Of a stretch of DNA of 64,000 bases, positions 9,465-18,353 are shown one piece after another. Position numbers and translations under genes: made by a program. The notes below the pieces were generated by a model. The model was not told the DNA's origin. It did no database searches and saw only the letters and a program-made list of their open reading frames with translations. The DNA is from Carpediemonas membranifera (taxonomy: Eukaryota; Fornicata): assembly GCA_019828565.1 (NCBI GenBank), contig JAHDYR010000031.1, positions 62,001 to 126,000 on the forward strand, read 5' to 3'. How positions within the stretch are numbered: the first letter of the stretch is position 1; each line of letters opens with the position of its first letter.

Positions 9465-9472
9465 TATTTACA
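9465..9472 (-). terminator. TGTAAATA 3'-end element after the RING gene
   Basis: The minus strand reads TGTAAATA 4 nt after the stop, followed by a second GTAAATAC a few bases on. Confidence 0.35.
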
Positions 9473-9476
9473 TTGG

Positions 9477-10166
9477 CTACTCGAGTATAGACCGGAGCAA
9501 ATCGCCGACGTTGATGTCCCCGGACTCAACTCCCTGCTCCAGCAACGATTCCCGCAACGCCACCAGCGCCATGAGTGTGTCCATCCCCCCGGGTATGTTG
9601 ATCCTGCCGTCCTCCGCGGCCAGGGCCTCGAGCAGAGGGATCATGGCGACGCTGCCCTCGTACGCCATGTTCGCTGGGGCACGACCAGTGACCTCAGGCG
9701 CCTCTCCGGGAATCGTGTCCGACCGGAAGGAGTCGTCTGCGGCCGGCTTGGCCGGAGTGGGGATGCCGTCGTCTGTGTGGGTGTACTGCAGGGGAATGCC
9801 GGCAACAGTCGTCTTTCCGCCCGGGAGGATGTGGATGGCGAAGTTGTCGCTGCCACAGAAGGGGCAGGGGACGTGTCGGACCGACCCGGGCTCGGGGTGG
9901 ATCGCGAGGAAGCAGGCCGTGCAGATCTCGTGCTTGCAGCAGGTCGTCTCGTTCATCGCTGTTGCATCGAACCCACAGAAGCAGATCTTGCATTCAAACT
10001 GATTGTTGGTTGCCCTCGGCGCGTCCTGCGGCTGCACTGGAGCAAACTTGTTCTTGCTGATCGCGAAGCTGATCTGCGGCGCTGTCCACGGACAATCCAT
10101 GTTGTATCTATCCGTTAGGAGCCCCCGAATGCGCTCTCCGTCAGTTATGCACTGTTGGGCTGCCAT
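9477..10166 (-). CDS. SIP5-like RING-type zinc finger protein
   Basis: 229 aa from the ATG at 10166. Residues 59-104 carry a C4-type RING: CKICFCGF, then MNETTCCKHEICTACFLAI, then CPFC. The CCKHEIC spacing is that of yeast Sip5 and plant DA2-like proteins, where this domain is a putative E3 ubiquitin ligase module. Around residues 160-190 there is a Pro/Asp-rich linker, and the last ~60 residues form a short helical bundle of the kind often found with UBA-like helices. The 126-nt upstream extension to 10292 looks non-coding. Ligase activity is inferred. Confidence 0.68.
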   Translation of the reverse strand: MAAQQCITDGERIRGLLTDRYNMDCPWTAPQISFAISKNKFAPVQPQDAPRATNNQFECKICFCGFDATAMNETTCCKHEICTACFLAIHPEPGSVRHVPCPFCGSDNFAIHILPGGKTTVAGIPLQYTHTDDGIPTPAKPAADDSFRSDTIPGEAPEVTGRAPANMAYEGSVAMIPLLEALAAEDGRINIPGGMDTLMALVALRESLLEQGVESGDINVGDLLRSILE

Positions 10167-10370
10167 CTTTCGCTCCTGTTGTTGTGACCCCTGATGATCA
10201 TGCAACCCTGACCCGGCCGTGACGCCCGCCCCACAGCGCGAACGGGGGCCAGTACAGCGACCCAATCCGGTCCACAGCACATATTCTCTCATTGATCGTG
10301 GCTTAAACTGCCCTTTACCTTCAAATAAAAAGTTGGGAGATAATTATGCTAATAACGGTAATCCTAGCAC

Positions 10371-12230
10371 CTACATGCGCTCATCAACGACAGGAGCAGC
10401 CTCCCCGACGGCCATCTCCAGCACCTGCGAGTCCCGGACGGCCCAGTTGAACGCGGTCGGCAGCTCCTGGGTCAGATCGACTACGGGCATCGGGTCAAGC
10501 ACGTTGCCACGACGACCAAGGCCCAGACGGTTGCCGTCGTTGTCTCCGCAAGCGAACAGGCCGTCTCCCGTGAACATGAACGTGGCGTGGGTGCACGAGA
10601 CGATATCGCGTGTCCCGGGTGGGGCCCGGACCCTGGTGAGGGGGATCTGGTAGTCGGCGGACCCCACGGCACACAGCCCGCTGTTGTTGTACCCCTGGGC
10701 CCACCACTCGCCCGCCCGGGACAGCACGAACATCGTGCCCTTGACCTCACCCATCAGCTGGGACGAACAGAGCAGGAGACGGGCTACGGGGAAGGGCAGG
10801 GCCAGCTTGCGGGGGTTGTAGATGCGGTAGGGCCCGTTGGGGAAGAGCTGGCCGCACTCGTTGTCCCCCACGCCCCACAGCTCGCCGTCGGACAGGAACA
10901 CAGTCGACCCCGCGTTGCACACGAGGTTGTCGATGGAGCGGGGGATGGGTGTCGGCACGGCGACGGTCTGCTCGGCCGAGGGCTGGAACGGGAGCTGGGA
11001 CACGGTGTTCCAGCCGCAGCACAGCACCTGGTGGGCGGCGTAGAAGAACGTGCTGCACCGCGAGACGTATATGTGCTCCGGGAAGAACGGTGTCTCGATC
11101 CCGTTGCCGTCCTGGTCGACGAGGGGCATCTGAACCCGTGCCCACCGCCCGATGACGTCTGCGGCCCCCCCCACCCCGGCCTGGCCGTACTCATTCCACC
11201 CGCACGCCAGCACCAGCCCCGTTGTCGTCCAGGCGAACGTCGTGTCATACCGGGTGAAGACGTCCGAGACCATGTGGCCGCTGAAGTCGATCTTCTGGGG
11301 GATCCGGACATTGGCTCGGTGCCCTAGCCCCAGCTGGGCGAGCATGTTGCGGCCAGTGGCGAACCAGCCCTTGTTGGTCGCGATGAACGTCGAGTGTCGG
11401 CTCGAGTTCGTCAGGTAAGGCCGGCTGTCGGCCGGCAGCCTCACGCGCATGGGGCTGCTGATGCGGCCGTCGTTTGACCCGACTCCCAGCTGGCCAAAGG
11501 AGTTGGCGCCCCATGCATAAAGCTTGTGGGTGGCGGTGATGCCGAAGACGCACGTGTCGCCGTAGAAGACGTCGATGAGGGGCGGGACCCGCCGCACCCG
11601 GGTTAGCTCAGGGATGAAGGGCGCGTCACTGCCGATGCCGGTCTGCCCGTTGATGTTTACGCCTCGAGCGTAGACACGACCCGCGAATACAGTGGTCTCG
11701 AGTCCGTCTTTGAAGATGGCGCGGCGACCTCGTTCATACTGGGTCTTCATCAGGGCCGTCTTCTTGCACAGGAACCAGCAGTCGCTGCTGGCGTTAGAGC
11801 TGAGCAGCACGGCAGACAGAATAGGGCTGGCGAGGGTATAGAGGGCGTCGGGGAGTCGATCCAGGGGGACGTCGATGTTGATCGTCCGCGGAGGCTGCTT
11901 GAGGTATGATATGGCTTGGGTGAGCAGCCTGATGGCCGATTGCTGCTCCGGGAAGGCGGGGAGTCGGTGCAGTCCAGTCATGAGCCCCTCCATCTCCTCG
12001 ACAACGCTCTTGGGGGCAAGGGAGCGGGTCATCTGGATCGGAGACGGCGGCACTGAGGAGCACTGACTCTCTAGCAGCATCACTGCGCTGAACAGGTGAT
12101 GGGGGATCAGGCCCGGCGTGTCTGCGTACTGTTCCTCCGCTACAGTGAGCTGCTCGCGGAGCACAGAAACGATTCCCGCCAATGACCTCATCTCTACCGA
12201 TTCCACGTCAAATGATCGATCAGTGGCCAT
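10371..12230 (-). CDS. RCC1-repeat (beta-propeller) protein
   Basis: 619 aa from the ATG at 12230. The first ~160 residues are helical and unrecognised. From about residue 190 RCC1 repeats follow, recognised by YAWGANSFGQLGVGSN, LACGWNEYGQAGVGG, WGVGDNECGQLFPNG, WWAQGYNNSGLCAVGS and FACGDNDGNRLGLG, enough for a seven-bladed propeller. RCC1-type propellers act as Ran GEFs or as protein-binding scaffolds; there is no membrane, kinase or FYVE addition, so the substrate is open. The open frame continues upstream through the RNase T2 gene, but only because that gene's intron removes its stop from this frame. This is a separate gene. Confidence 0.8.
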   Translation of the reverse strand: MATDRSFDVESVEMRSLAGIVSVLREQLTVAEEQYADTPGLIPHHLFSAVMLLESQCSSVPPSPIQMTRSLAPKSVVEEMEGLMTGLHRLPAFPEQQSAIRLLTQAISYLKQPPRTINIDVPLDRLPDALYTLASPILSAVLLSSNASSDCWFLCKKTALMKTQYERGRRAIFKDGLETTVFAGRVYARGVNINGQTGIGSDAPFIPELTRVRRVPPLIDVFYGDTCVFGITATHKLYAWGANSFGQLGVGSNDGRISSPMRVRLPADSRPYLTNSSRHSTFIATNKGWFATGRNMLAQLGLGHRANVRIPQKIDFSGHMVSDVFTRYDTTFAWTTTGLVLACGWNEYGQAGVGGAADVIGRWARVQMPLVDQDGNGIETPFFPEHIYVSRCSTFFYAAHQVLCCGWNTVSQLPFQPSAEQTVAVPTPIPRSIDNLVCNAGSTVFLSDGELWGVGDNECGQLFPNGPYRIYNPRKLALPFPVARLLLCSSQLMGEVKGTMFVLSRAGEWWAQGYNNSGLCAVGSADYQIPLTRVRAPPGTRDIVSCTHATFMFTGDGLFACGDNDGNRLGLGRRGNVLDPMPVVDLTQELPTAFNWAVRDSQVLEMAVGEAAPVVDERM

Positions 12231-12486
12231 TGTTGTCTTGGTTTGGTCGAACTTGTGAGAGGTCTCGAGAAAATCTGCCCGCTTCGCAACCTGATCGCAC
12301 CCAACCGGAGCCCCTGCGCGGTCGTGGCTACCGAAGCCGTTGCCCATCACTACCTCAGGCCCGTGTGCAGATTCATTTAGATTGTGCCAGATCCGCCGTA
12401 TCTGACGAGTCTGCCAGACAGAGTCCAGAAGGCATTGCCACGTCCATGAAAAGCCCCAGCCGACTGAGAGGTGCGAGTTTACTGAC

Positions 12487-13223
12487 TTAGGGCATCGGGA
12501 GATAGTGGATGTCACCCGTGCACTTGTACGTCTGTGTAATACTTGGGGTGGGGAAAAACTGACATCATAATGCACGCGTTCAAGCGAGCACGATTGATGC
12601 TCGAGGTTGTTGTCGAAGCAGGCGGTGATGGTGTTGAGGTAGATCTTGCCGTCTCTCCCGTGGCCGCAAGTGATGGTGCAGAGCTTGCCGGTGCCGTAGT
12701 GGAGGGCGTTGAGGATGTCGTTGAGCTCGTATGTCTTGGTGGTAGAGGGGGTGACGCCCTCCTTGGCGAGGATGTTCTCGTAGTCGAGGTTCTTGAAGAG
12801 ATCCATGACGACGGAGAAGTACGAGTGCTCGTCCGTGATGGCGTGGTCGGTACCGGCGCCGGCCTTGCCCTTGATGGCGCAGCGGCCGTGCTTCGTGTAC
12901 TCGTGCTCGTGGAAGGACTCGTCGCCCTTGCTCATGTAGGTGGGCCAGTAGGTCCGCAGCTCAGACGAGAGGTCCTCGATGGCGGACTCGGAGAAGTAGG
13001 GGCCAGAGCAGTCGGAGGGGGAGTGGATCTTGGGGTTGGACACGGTGGGCCAGAAACCGTGGATGGAGAAGGGCGCGACGCCATCGGGCAGGTGAGTTTG
13101 TGAAGAAATGGAGGTCTGGTCGGCAGCAGCAAATCCGACGAGAATAATCAGGTCATAGTCGTCAGAAGCGAACACACTGGCGACAAAGCATGCAACAAGG
13201 ACGACGGCAAGGGTTAGCTTCAT
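12487..13223 (-). CDS. Secreted RNase T2, two exons
   Basis: Exons 13223-12564 and 12531-12487 give 234 aa. The N-terminal MKLTLAVVLVACFVASVFA is a signal peptide. CAS I reads FSIHGFWPT and CAS II reads FHEHEYTKHG, both with the catalytic His residues of acid T2 ribonucleases, so it should be active in lysosome-like vacuoles or outside the cell. Splicing gives the C terminus TYKCTGDIHYLPMP and a stop, with the Cys expected for the last disulfide. Without splicing the frame runs on into the RCC1 gene. The start is the ATG at 13223; the frame extends three codons to a TTG. Confidence 0.88.
12532..12563 (-). other. 32-nt spliceosomal intron
   Basis: It begins GTCAGT and ends AGTATTACACAG on the minus strand, phase 0 after the Asp codon of VHYD. 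Removal shifts the frame by 2 and brings in 14 codons and a TAA. Confidence 0.78.
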
Positions 13224-13372
13224 GGTTGTCAAGTTGTGGACGAATAATCTGCACCGTCCTTGCGTTTCTCTCGAATCAGGACGAGATCTATGTCACCTCT
13301 CGCCGTGCATAATGCCCGCCCCGCTGCACACCAGACCATACTGTCAGTATTTATGTACACAAAAATGAACCC

Positions 13373-14596
13373 CTAAACCTGGTCAGCCACGGTCCCCTCG
13401 GCCTCATCGACATCGACGGCCTCAGCTGCCGGGTCCATCACCTCGGTCACGTCGGCTCCCAGAACCCTGTTGGGGTACGTACGCCTGATGGTCTCGGCAA
13501 GGAGCTCGCGCCGCTCATCGGTGACCTGGTCGGCGCGGGACTCAAACAGCGCCTGCAGGTCCTCGAGGGCCTTGCCCCACGAGATCTTGCCGTCACAGTA
13601 GTCCTGGTAGATCAGCTTCTCCATGATGTTGGCCTCGGTTGCCTGCAGGTCTATTTTGTGCTCATGGGCGTACGAGATCATCGCCTGGCGCACGTTCTCG
13701 GCATATAGGTAAGGGTCGGCCTTCTCCTCTTCGCTGGGCGTGTACAGCGGCAGGTAGTGCAGCTCAACCCAATTGATGAACTGCGACTCCGTCCTCAGGA
13801 TCGTCAGGGATAGCGTGCACGTGTCCCAGGCCGTACTGCACCGCTTGTTCGGGTAGTGGAGCAGCACGGGCTGGACAGGCATGCCGAGGCGGAAGATGCC
13901 GGGGCGGAAGGGCATGAGCCACTTGCCGTTGGTGGTCGAGCCCTCCGGGAACAGGGTCGGACTGGGGGCGTTGGGGTTCATGCACCGGTCCCGCAGCAGC
14001 TTCTGGGTGGCATCACGGGAGTCCGCAGTCTTTCTTTTGACCATTACCACCTGCCAGAGGTTAGCGAAGGACCTCATCACAGGCACCTTCTTGAGACCGG
14101 ACTTGGCGACGAAAGCAGTGTGATTGTGGGCGCAAAGCGTCACGATGTCGGCGTGGGCGATGTGGTTTGAGATAACGGGTGGTTCCCAGCCGTCGTCCTG
14201 TCTGCCTGCGGGCTCGCCAATCGTCTTGATGTGCCATCCGGTGATGAAGCAGCACAGACGAGAGCCGAAGCGGGTCTGCTGGCGCATGAGGCGCATCCGC
14301 CACTCATCAGGTGGGGGAAGTGTCTTGTCGCTTGTCAGGGCGCCGAAGAAAACCTCAGCGATGAAGAAGTAGATGATCATAACGGCCCACATTGTGCCAA
14401 CGCGGACGATTGGGAGCCACCAGCTGAACAGAAGCATCTTTGCTATTTCGTAGAGGGAGAACTTGGCGCCAAAGAAGCCTTCGTGGTGCAGGAAAGGCTC
14501 AAACAGCAGAGAACGAACCTCAGCACTAGGCGCTCGCTTTGGGGATGGTCCTGGGCGTCTCCTGATAACGTTCCGTAGCAGGATATCGACAACCAT
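13373..14596 (-). CDS. LPCAT-like lysophospholipid acyltransferase
   Basis: 407 aa from the ATG at 14596 (the longer frame begins TTG). A hydrophobic segment at about residues 55-90 anchors it in the membrane. SNHIAHADI (residues ~143-151) is the NHX4D catalytic block 1 and FPEGSTTNG (216-224) is block 3 of the glycerolipid acyltransferase (PlsC) family. The long spacing and the VLLHYPNKRCSTAWD segment resemble LPCAT1/2 and related LPEATs. No EF hands follow, only an acidic tail. Probable role: acyl-CoA dependent re-acylation of lysophospholipids in the ER. Confidence 0.85.
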   Translation of the reverse strand: MVVDILLRNVIRRRPGPSPKRAPSAEVRSLLFEPFLHHEGFFGAKFSLYEIAKMLLFSWWLPIVRVGTMWAVMIIYFFIAEVFFGALTSDKTLPPPDEWRMRLMRQQTRFGSRLCCFITGWHIKTIGEPAGRQDDGWEPPVISNHIAHADIVTLCAHNHTAFVAKSGLKKVPVMRSFANLWQVVMVKRKTADSRDATQKLLRDRCMNPNAPSPTLFPEGSTTNGKWLMPFRPGIFRLGMPVQPVLLHYPNKRCSTAWDTCTLSLTILRTESQFINWVELHYLPLYTPSEEEKADPYLYAENVRQAMISYAHEHKIDLQATEANIMEKLIYQDYCDGKISWGKALEDLQALFESRADQVTDERRELLAETIRRTYPNRVLGADVTEVMDPAAEAVDVDEAEGTVADQV

Positions 14597-14846
14597 GGTG
14601 AATGGTGCTAATTCGCGATGGCTTGGCAAAAATCAGCAATCTCAAATCTGCTCGTCAGATTGTATTTAGCACACCCCATTAACCCGAGCCCGCACGCGTT
14701 GCCCCACCCCATAAAGAAGCCGGTGCACCGCCCTTTCCGAGACCCCTCCTGAGCCTCATGAATGACATCCGCCGCTGACCCAAGACACAATTGACATTGA
14801 GCAAATCCGCACTGTTTACGCGGCATAAATAAACATGGTATGCACA

Positions 14847-15821
14847 TCACACGTGCTTCCACCCCTTGTCGTCGCTCGGCTCGTCGAGCTTGACCCCCTG
14901 GGAGGAGTGCAGGTGGTCCTTGGTCAGCAGGTAGGTCCCGCCGATCACACCGACGATGCCCAGCAGAAAGACAAGGTCCTGCAGCACCGTGGCCGACCCG
15001 AACTCCTGGAAGAAGAAGATGCCCGAAAAGACGGAGTACACGACGAGCGTGACGAAGTAGATGGGGACCACGATGATGTTGTCGAACTTCGCGATCGCCA
15101 TCTGCAGGAAGTGGTTCTGGACGACGAGGGTCAGCACGGTCCCGCCGACGAAGACATAGCTGAACGGATGGCCGAGCTGCGACTCGCCGCTCAGCGTCAG
15201 CCGCACAAGCTCAGCGCTGCTCTTGCCGCCCAGGTTGCCGAACGCCCCGATGGCCCCGGGCAGGACGGACGCGATGATGGCGTTCGAGTGGCCCGACCGC
15301 ATCGCCTCGGCCAGCCCGACCACCGTGAGGACACAGAAGGCGAGGTACCAGAAGGCGGGGTCGTGCATGGAGGAGAACTTGTGCCACAGCTGGGCCGCGG
15401 TGTACAGCAGGTCATCCTTGGCCGAGAAGACGACAGTCGTCCAGCTGCCGACCATGATGAACACGGTGCCGACCTTGTCCAGCTTGGTGAACGCCTCGCC
15501 CAGCTTGACGTGGGAGAAATACCCACTGGCAACGAGACCGATGCCGCCTAGCGGGAGTGCGACGGACGCGGGAAGGAAACCGAGCGCCACGAAATCGAGG
15601 ACCACGCCAGAGAGAAAGAGGGCAAAGGCAGCCCACCAGTAAACGTCCTGGAAGTACTGCCGCTTCGGCTCCGTCCGTGCGAGGCGGAGATGGACGATTT
15701 TCTGGCAGCCCATGCCAATATTCTGGTTCAAGGTGGCAGTGACACAGAGAACAACGCCAAGGAGGAACACGGGGCTGGTAAATGTGGCCAGTGCCACATC
15801 TATCAGCTCACTAACGGCCAT
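14847..15821 (-). CDS. NIPA-family magnesium transporter-like membrane protein
   Basis: A 324-aa protein with about nine transmembrane helices. Diagnostic segments are LPASVALPLGGIGLVASGYFSHVKLGEAFTK near residues 80-112, GAIGAFGNLGGKSSAEL near 190, and FVTLVVYSVFSGIFFFQEF near 270, all typical of the NIPA/DMT superfamily. NIPA proteins carry Mg2+ across plasma or endosomal membranes in animals; substrate here is inferred. Start is a true ATG at 15821. Confidence 0.88.
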   Translation of the reverse strand: MAVSELIDVALATFTSPVFLLGVVLCVTATLNQNIGMGCQKIVHLRLARTEPKRQYFQDVYWWAAFALFLSGVVLDFVALGFLPASVALPLGGIGLVASGYFSHVKLGEAFTKLDKVGTVFIMVGSWTTVVFSAKDDLLYTAAQLWHKFSSMHDPAFWYLAFCVLTVVGLAEAMRSGHSNAIIASVLPGAIGAFGNLGGKSSAELVRLTLSGESQLGHPFSYVFVGGTVLTLVVQNHFLQMAIAKFDNIIVVPIYFVTLVVYSVFSGIFFFQEFGSATVLQDLVFLLGIVGVIGGTYLLTKDHLHSSQGVKLDEPSDDKGWKHV

Positions 15822-15918
15822 TGTCTTTTCTTTCGTCTGTCGTCTTCTCGAGCCCCGGACGAAAATATCAAGACCTTTAATCAGGGTTCTGCGGGCCGTC
15901 CGAGCTTAGCTACACCCG

Positions 15919-16737
15919 TCACCCGTCCATGGGTCTAAACAGGTCCAGGTCCCGCTGCCCGTGGGTGTCCGCGATCAGGACCAGGAGCGCCGTGTACGCC
16001 GCGAGGTCGGGGCCGGGGACGGCATGCGCCTGGACGAAGGCGATTGCCTTCATGAGCCGGAAGAGGGCGACCTGCGTGCCCACGGCGAGGGGCGGCTCGA
16101 GCAGGAGCAGCAGGGCGAGCAGCCACTCCACCGTCACGCGAGGGATCGGCCGGCCGGCCTCAACCCACTCCACAACGGCGGCAGTGACCGTGGTGACAGC
16201 GAATGACAGGTCCCCAGGCCGCAATCCCGCCACCGCCTGGGGCGTCGGCGCCAGGGCGCTGCGGGTACTCTTGCCGAGCCCGCACACTGCCAGCCACTTG
16301 GGCCCGTCTCTGTGCGCCATGAGGGGGATGGGCTCGGCGATGACGGGGGCGAGCTGGCGGTGGAGGGTGGCAGCATGGGCGGTCAGGGCGGCGCGGTATG
16401 ATGACGAGGGCACATACGGTGTCCTCACAACGTCCATATGCGAGAAGAACTTGTCTGGGAGCGTGTATGCCGTCTTGGCTGTCTGGACGGTGTTCTTTGG
16501 TTTGGAACTGGAGCAGATAGAAGTAGTAGCGCTCTGCTGCGCAAGTTTGAGGAAAGAAAAGCCGTCTAATGGCAATCCATCGCTTCCCAGTGCGATATTG
16601 CTGTCTGACCCCGCATCAAAAGCCCGAGACATCTTGTCGTGTCGTTTAAGCTGCGGTGTATTGACCCGGCCCAGCAGAGGGGGTTGGCCCCTGGTTCTAG
16701 GCCTATCCACCGCGGATGCTGCTGCTTTGGCCGGCAT
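15919..16737 (-). CDS. Gemin2/SIP1-like snRNP assembly factor
   Basis: 272 aa from the ATG at 16737; an ATG at 16632 is an alternative, and the longer frame to 17022 collides with the divergent J-domain gene. The C-terminal ~130 residues fit Gemin2: TVEWLLALLLLLEPPLAVGTQ parallels the WLYALLACLEKPL helix, and ALLVLIADTHGQRDLD parallels LLICLVSRYFDQRDL. Gemin2 holds the Sm pentamer during U-snRNP assembly in the cytoplasm. That function fits a genome whose genes contain introns. The N-terminal half is disordered. The homology is moderate and the call tentative. Confidence 0.5.
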   Translation of the reverse strand: MPAKAAASAVDRPRTRGQPPLLGRVNTPQLKRHDKMSRAFDAGSDSNIALGSDGLPLDGFSFLKLAQQSATTSICSSSKPKNTVQTAKTAYTLPDKFFSHMDVVRTPYVPSSSYRAALTAHAATLHRQLAPVIAEPIPLMAHRDGPKWLAVCGLGKSTRSALAPTPQAVAGLRPGDLSFAVTTVTAAVVEWVEAGRPIPRVTVEWLLALLLLLEPPLAVGTQVALFRLMKAIAFVQAHAVPGPDLAAYTALLVLIADTHGQRDLDLFRPMDG

Positions 16738-17043
16738 TCTTGCTTCTTGGTTCGCGTGGCCAGGGATCAGACCGCGGCGGGACTCTGAGCGCGGCGTGCT
16801 GCCCCGGGATTGTTGGGATGGAGTCGAGGTCGAACACGGCGGACACTGACGCCCGGACGATGGTCGTACCACTAAATGCCCCCCTGAGGCAGTCCCCCGC
16901 CAGAACATGGCAGGACAGCGCTCCACGTCAACACCCTGGTCCTGCATTGAGTCGGCGTCACAGGTGCCGCCTGTCACAGGGTCAATTCCACGCAGGTTAC
17001 GGACAACCTCAACTCGTTGCAAAGGCGTGCGGTGCAGAGTAAC
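16738..17043. other. Divergent promoter region between Gemin2-like and J-domain genes
   Basis: 306 nt, open on the minus strand but Ser/Arg/Pro-rich with no conserved block, so treated as non-coding. It must hold the start regions of both flanking genes. Confidence 0.4.
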
Positions 17044-18311
17044 ATGGACGATTCTTCAGACTGGGCGTCCAAGAACCATTTTCAAATACTTGGCTTAACG
17101 CCAGACGTTGACGATGACGGCATTGTCAGGAAAGCTTACTACAAGATGTCTAGAGCCCACCACCCGGACAAAGCGACAACAGAAGAAGAGCGACAGATCG
17201 CCAGGTCCGTTTTACCTCATCCAACTTACCCAGCAAGCGGCAGACGCTCATCAACCAGGCGTTCGATGCCCTGAAGGACAGCGGATCCCGGAAAAGGTAC
17301 CACGACGAGCTCCTCAACCCCCAGCTCGCAGACTCCATGAAGAACGCCAGGACCCTGGTGTTTGAGCTGACCAAGAAGGTTGATCTGTTCGATGAAGTGA
17401 AGCTGAAGCAGCACACGGAAGCATGGGTCAAGCGTCTGCACCTCACACCGGGCAGCTTCAAGGCCAAGCGCGTCCACCTGCACACCGAGGAGGCCCGGCA
17501 GGGGTTCAAGACCTTCCCCATCGTGCGGTTGATGATGAGCTATCGTTTCCTGATCAAGGCGACCGTTATTGATGCCGACGGTGCCAAGACCAGCAGGAAC
17601 ATAGCACTGACCTTCGACAACGAGCCAGTGGTGATCCCCATGAAGAGCGGCCCGACCGACGTCCACACTGTCTTCCCGTCGTACCCCTACGTCGGGGAGG
17701 ACGAGGACGATTACCCCGAATACCTCCAGAGCACGATGGTCCTGACCGAGCAGGTCAACGGGCTGCTGTTCGACCCCAAGCAGTACGAGGGCGACATGCG
17801 GGAGATGCCAGAGATGGGGGAGATGGAAGCACCCGACATGGACGACCTCGTGTTCATGCTCACGGCGCTGCGGCTCAAGTTCGCTCAGGGCAAGGAGGTC
17901 AAGAAGAAGGCCAAGGCCGCCGGGCGGGAGTTCTTCGAGTCCCGCGGGCTGACGGTGGCCGAGCTCTCACTGACGGAGGACCCCGTCTACACCGAGGAGC
18001 ACAGCGGCGAGGTTGACATGATCCAGTACCGCGTGCCGGTCGCATACATGCCGTATGAGTTCCGGAAGAAGCGCAACAAGCCTGGTGAGCGCTTCATCGT
18101 CGTCGTGAACATGGCGACAGGGGAGTTCTGCGGCGACCACCCACTCAGCACGTTCAAGCAGGCCGGCCTCATGCTCGGAATCGGGGCTGCAGGCGTTGCG
18201 TTACTCCCCCTGGCGCTGGGCGTCAGCGCAATCGGAAAGCGCCTCGAGAAGCGGGCACAGGCCCAGGAAGCGGGCGGCGAGGAGGATTCGGGCCCGAGCC
18301 CCGAGCAGTAA
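17044..18311 (+). CDS. J-domain (DnaJ) co-chaperone with C-terminal membrane span, two exons
   Basis: Exons 17044-17204 and 17234-18311 give 412 aa. Residues ~9-75 are a J domain: HFQILGLTPDVDDDGIVRKAY, the HPDK loop, and after splicing QIASKRQTLINQAFDALKD and SRKRYHD. Residues ~75-360 are a large domain I do not recognise, with an acidic EDEDDYPEY patch and two Lys-rich helices. A hydrophobic segment (LGIGAAGVALLPLALGVSAI, near residue 375) could anchor the protein with the J domain in the cytosol. It should stimulate an Hsp70. An in-frame ATG at 17017 would add 9 residues. Confidence 0.85.
17205..17233 (+). other. 29-nt spliceosomal intron
   Basis: It begins GTCCGT and ends CCAACTTACCCAG, splitting an AGC codon inside the J domain. 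Length is 2 modulo 3, matching the frame offset. The acceptor ACTTACCCAG is close to, but not identical with, the TCACACAG type of the other introns. Confidence 0.8.
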
Positions 18312-18353
18312 ACGCATGTCATGGCATTTATTACATCTCATGTATAGTGGCAT

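Noticed and set aside
13085..13160. A second in-frame intron (24 nt) near the RNase T2 N terminus
   Set aside because: GT...CAG is present, but removal does not recover any conserved block.
10371..13232. A single 953-aa RNase T2-RCC1 fusion protein
   Set aside because: The RNase T2 part ends correctly if a 32-nt intron at 12532-12563 is removed. The RCC1 part has its own ATG at 12230, and the joining text has no domain character.
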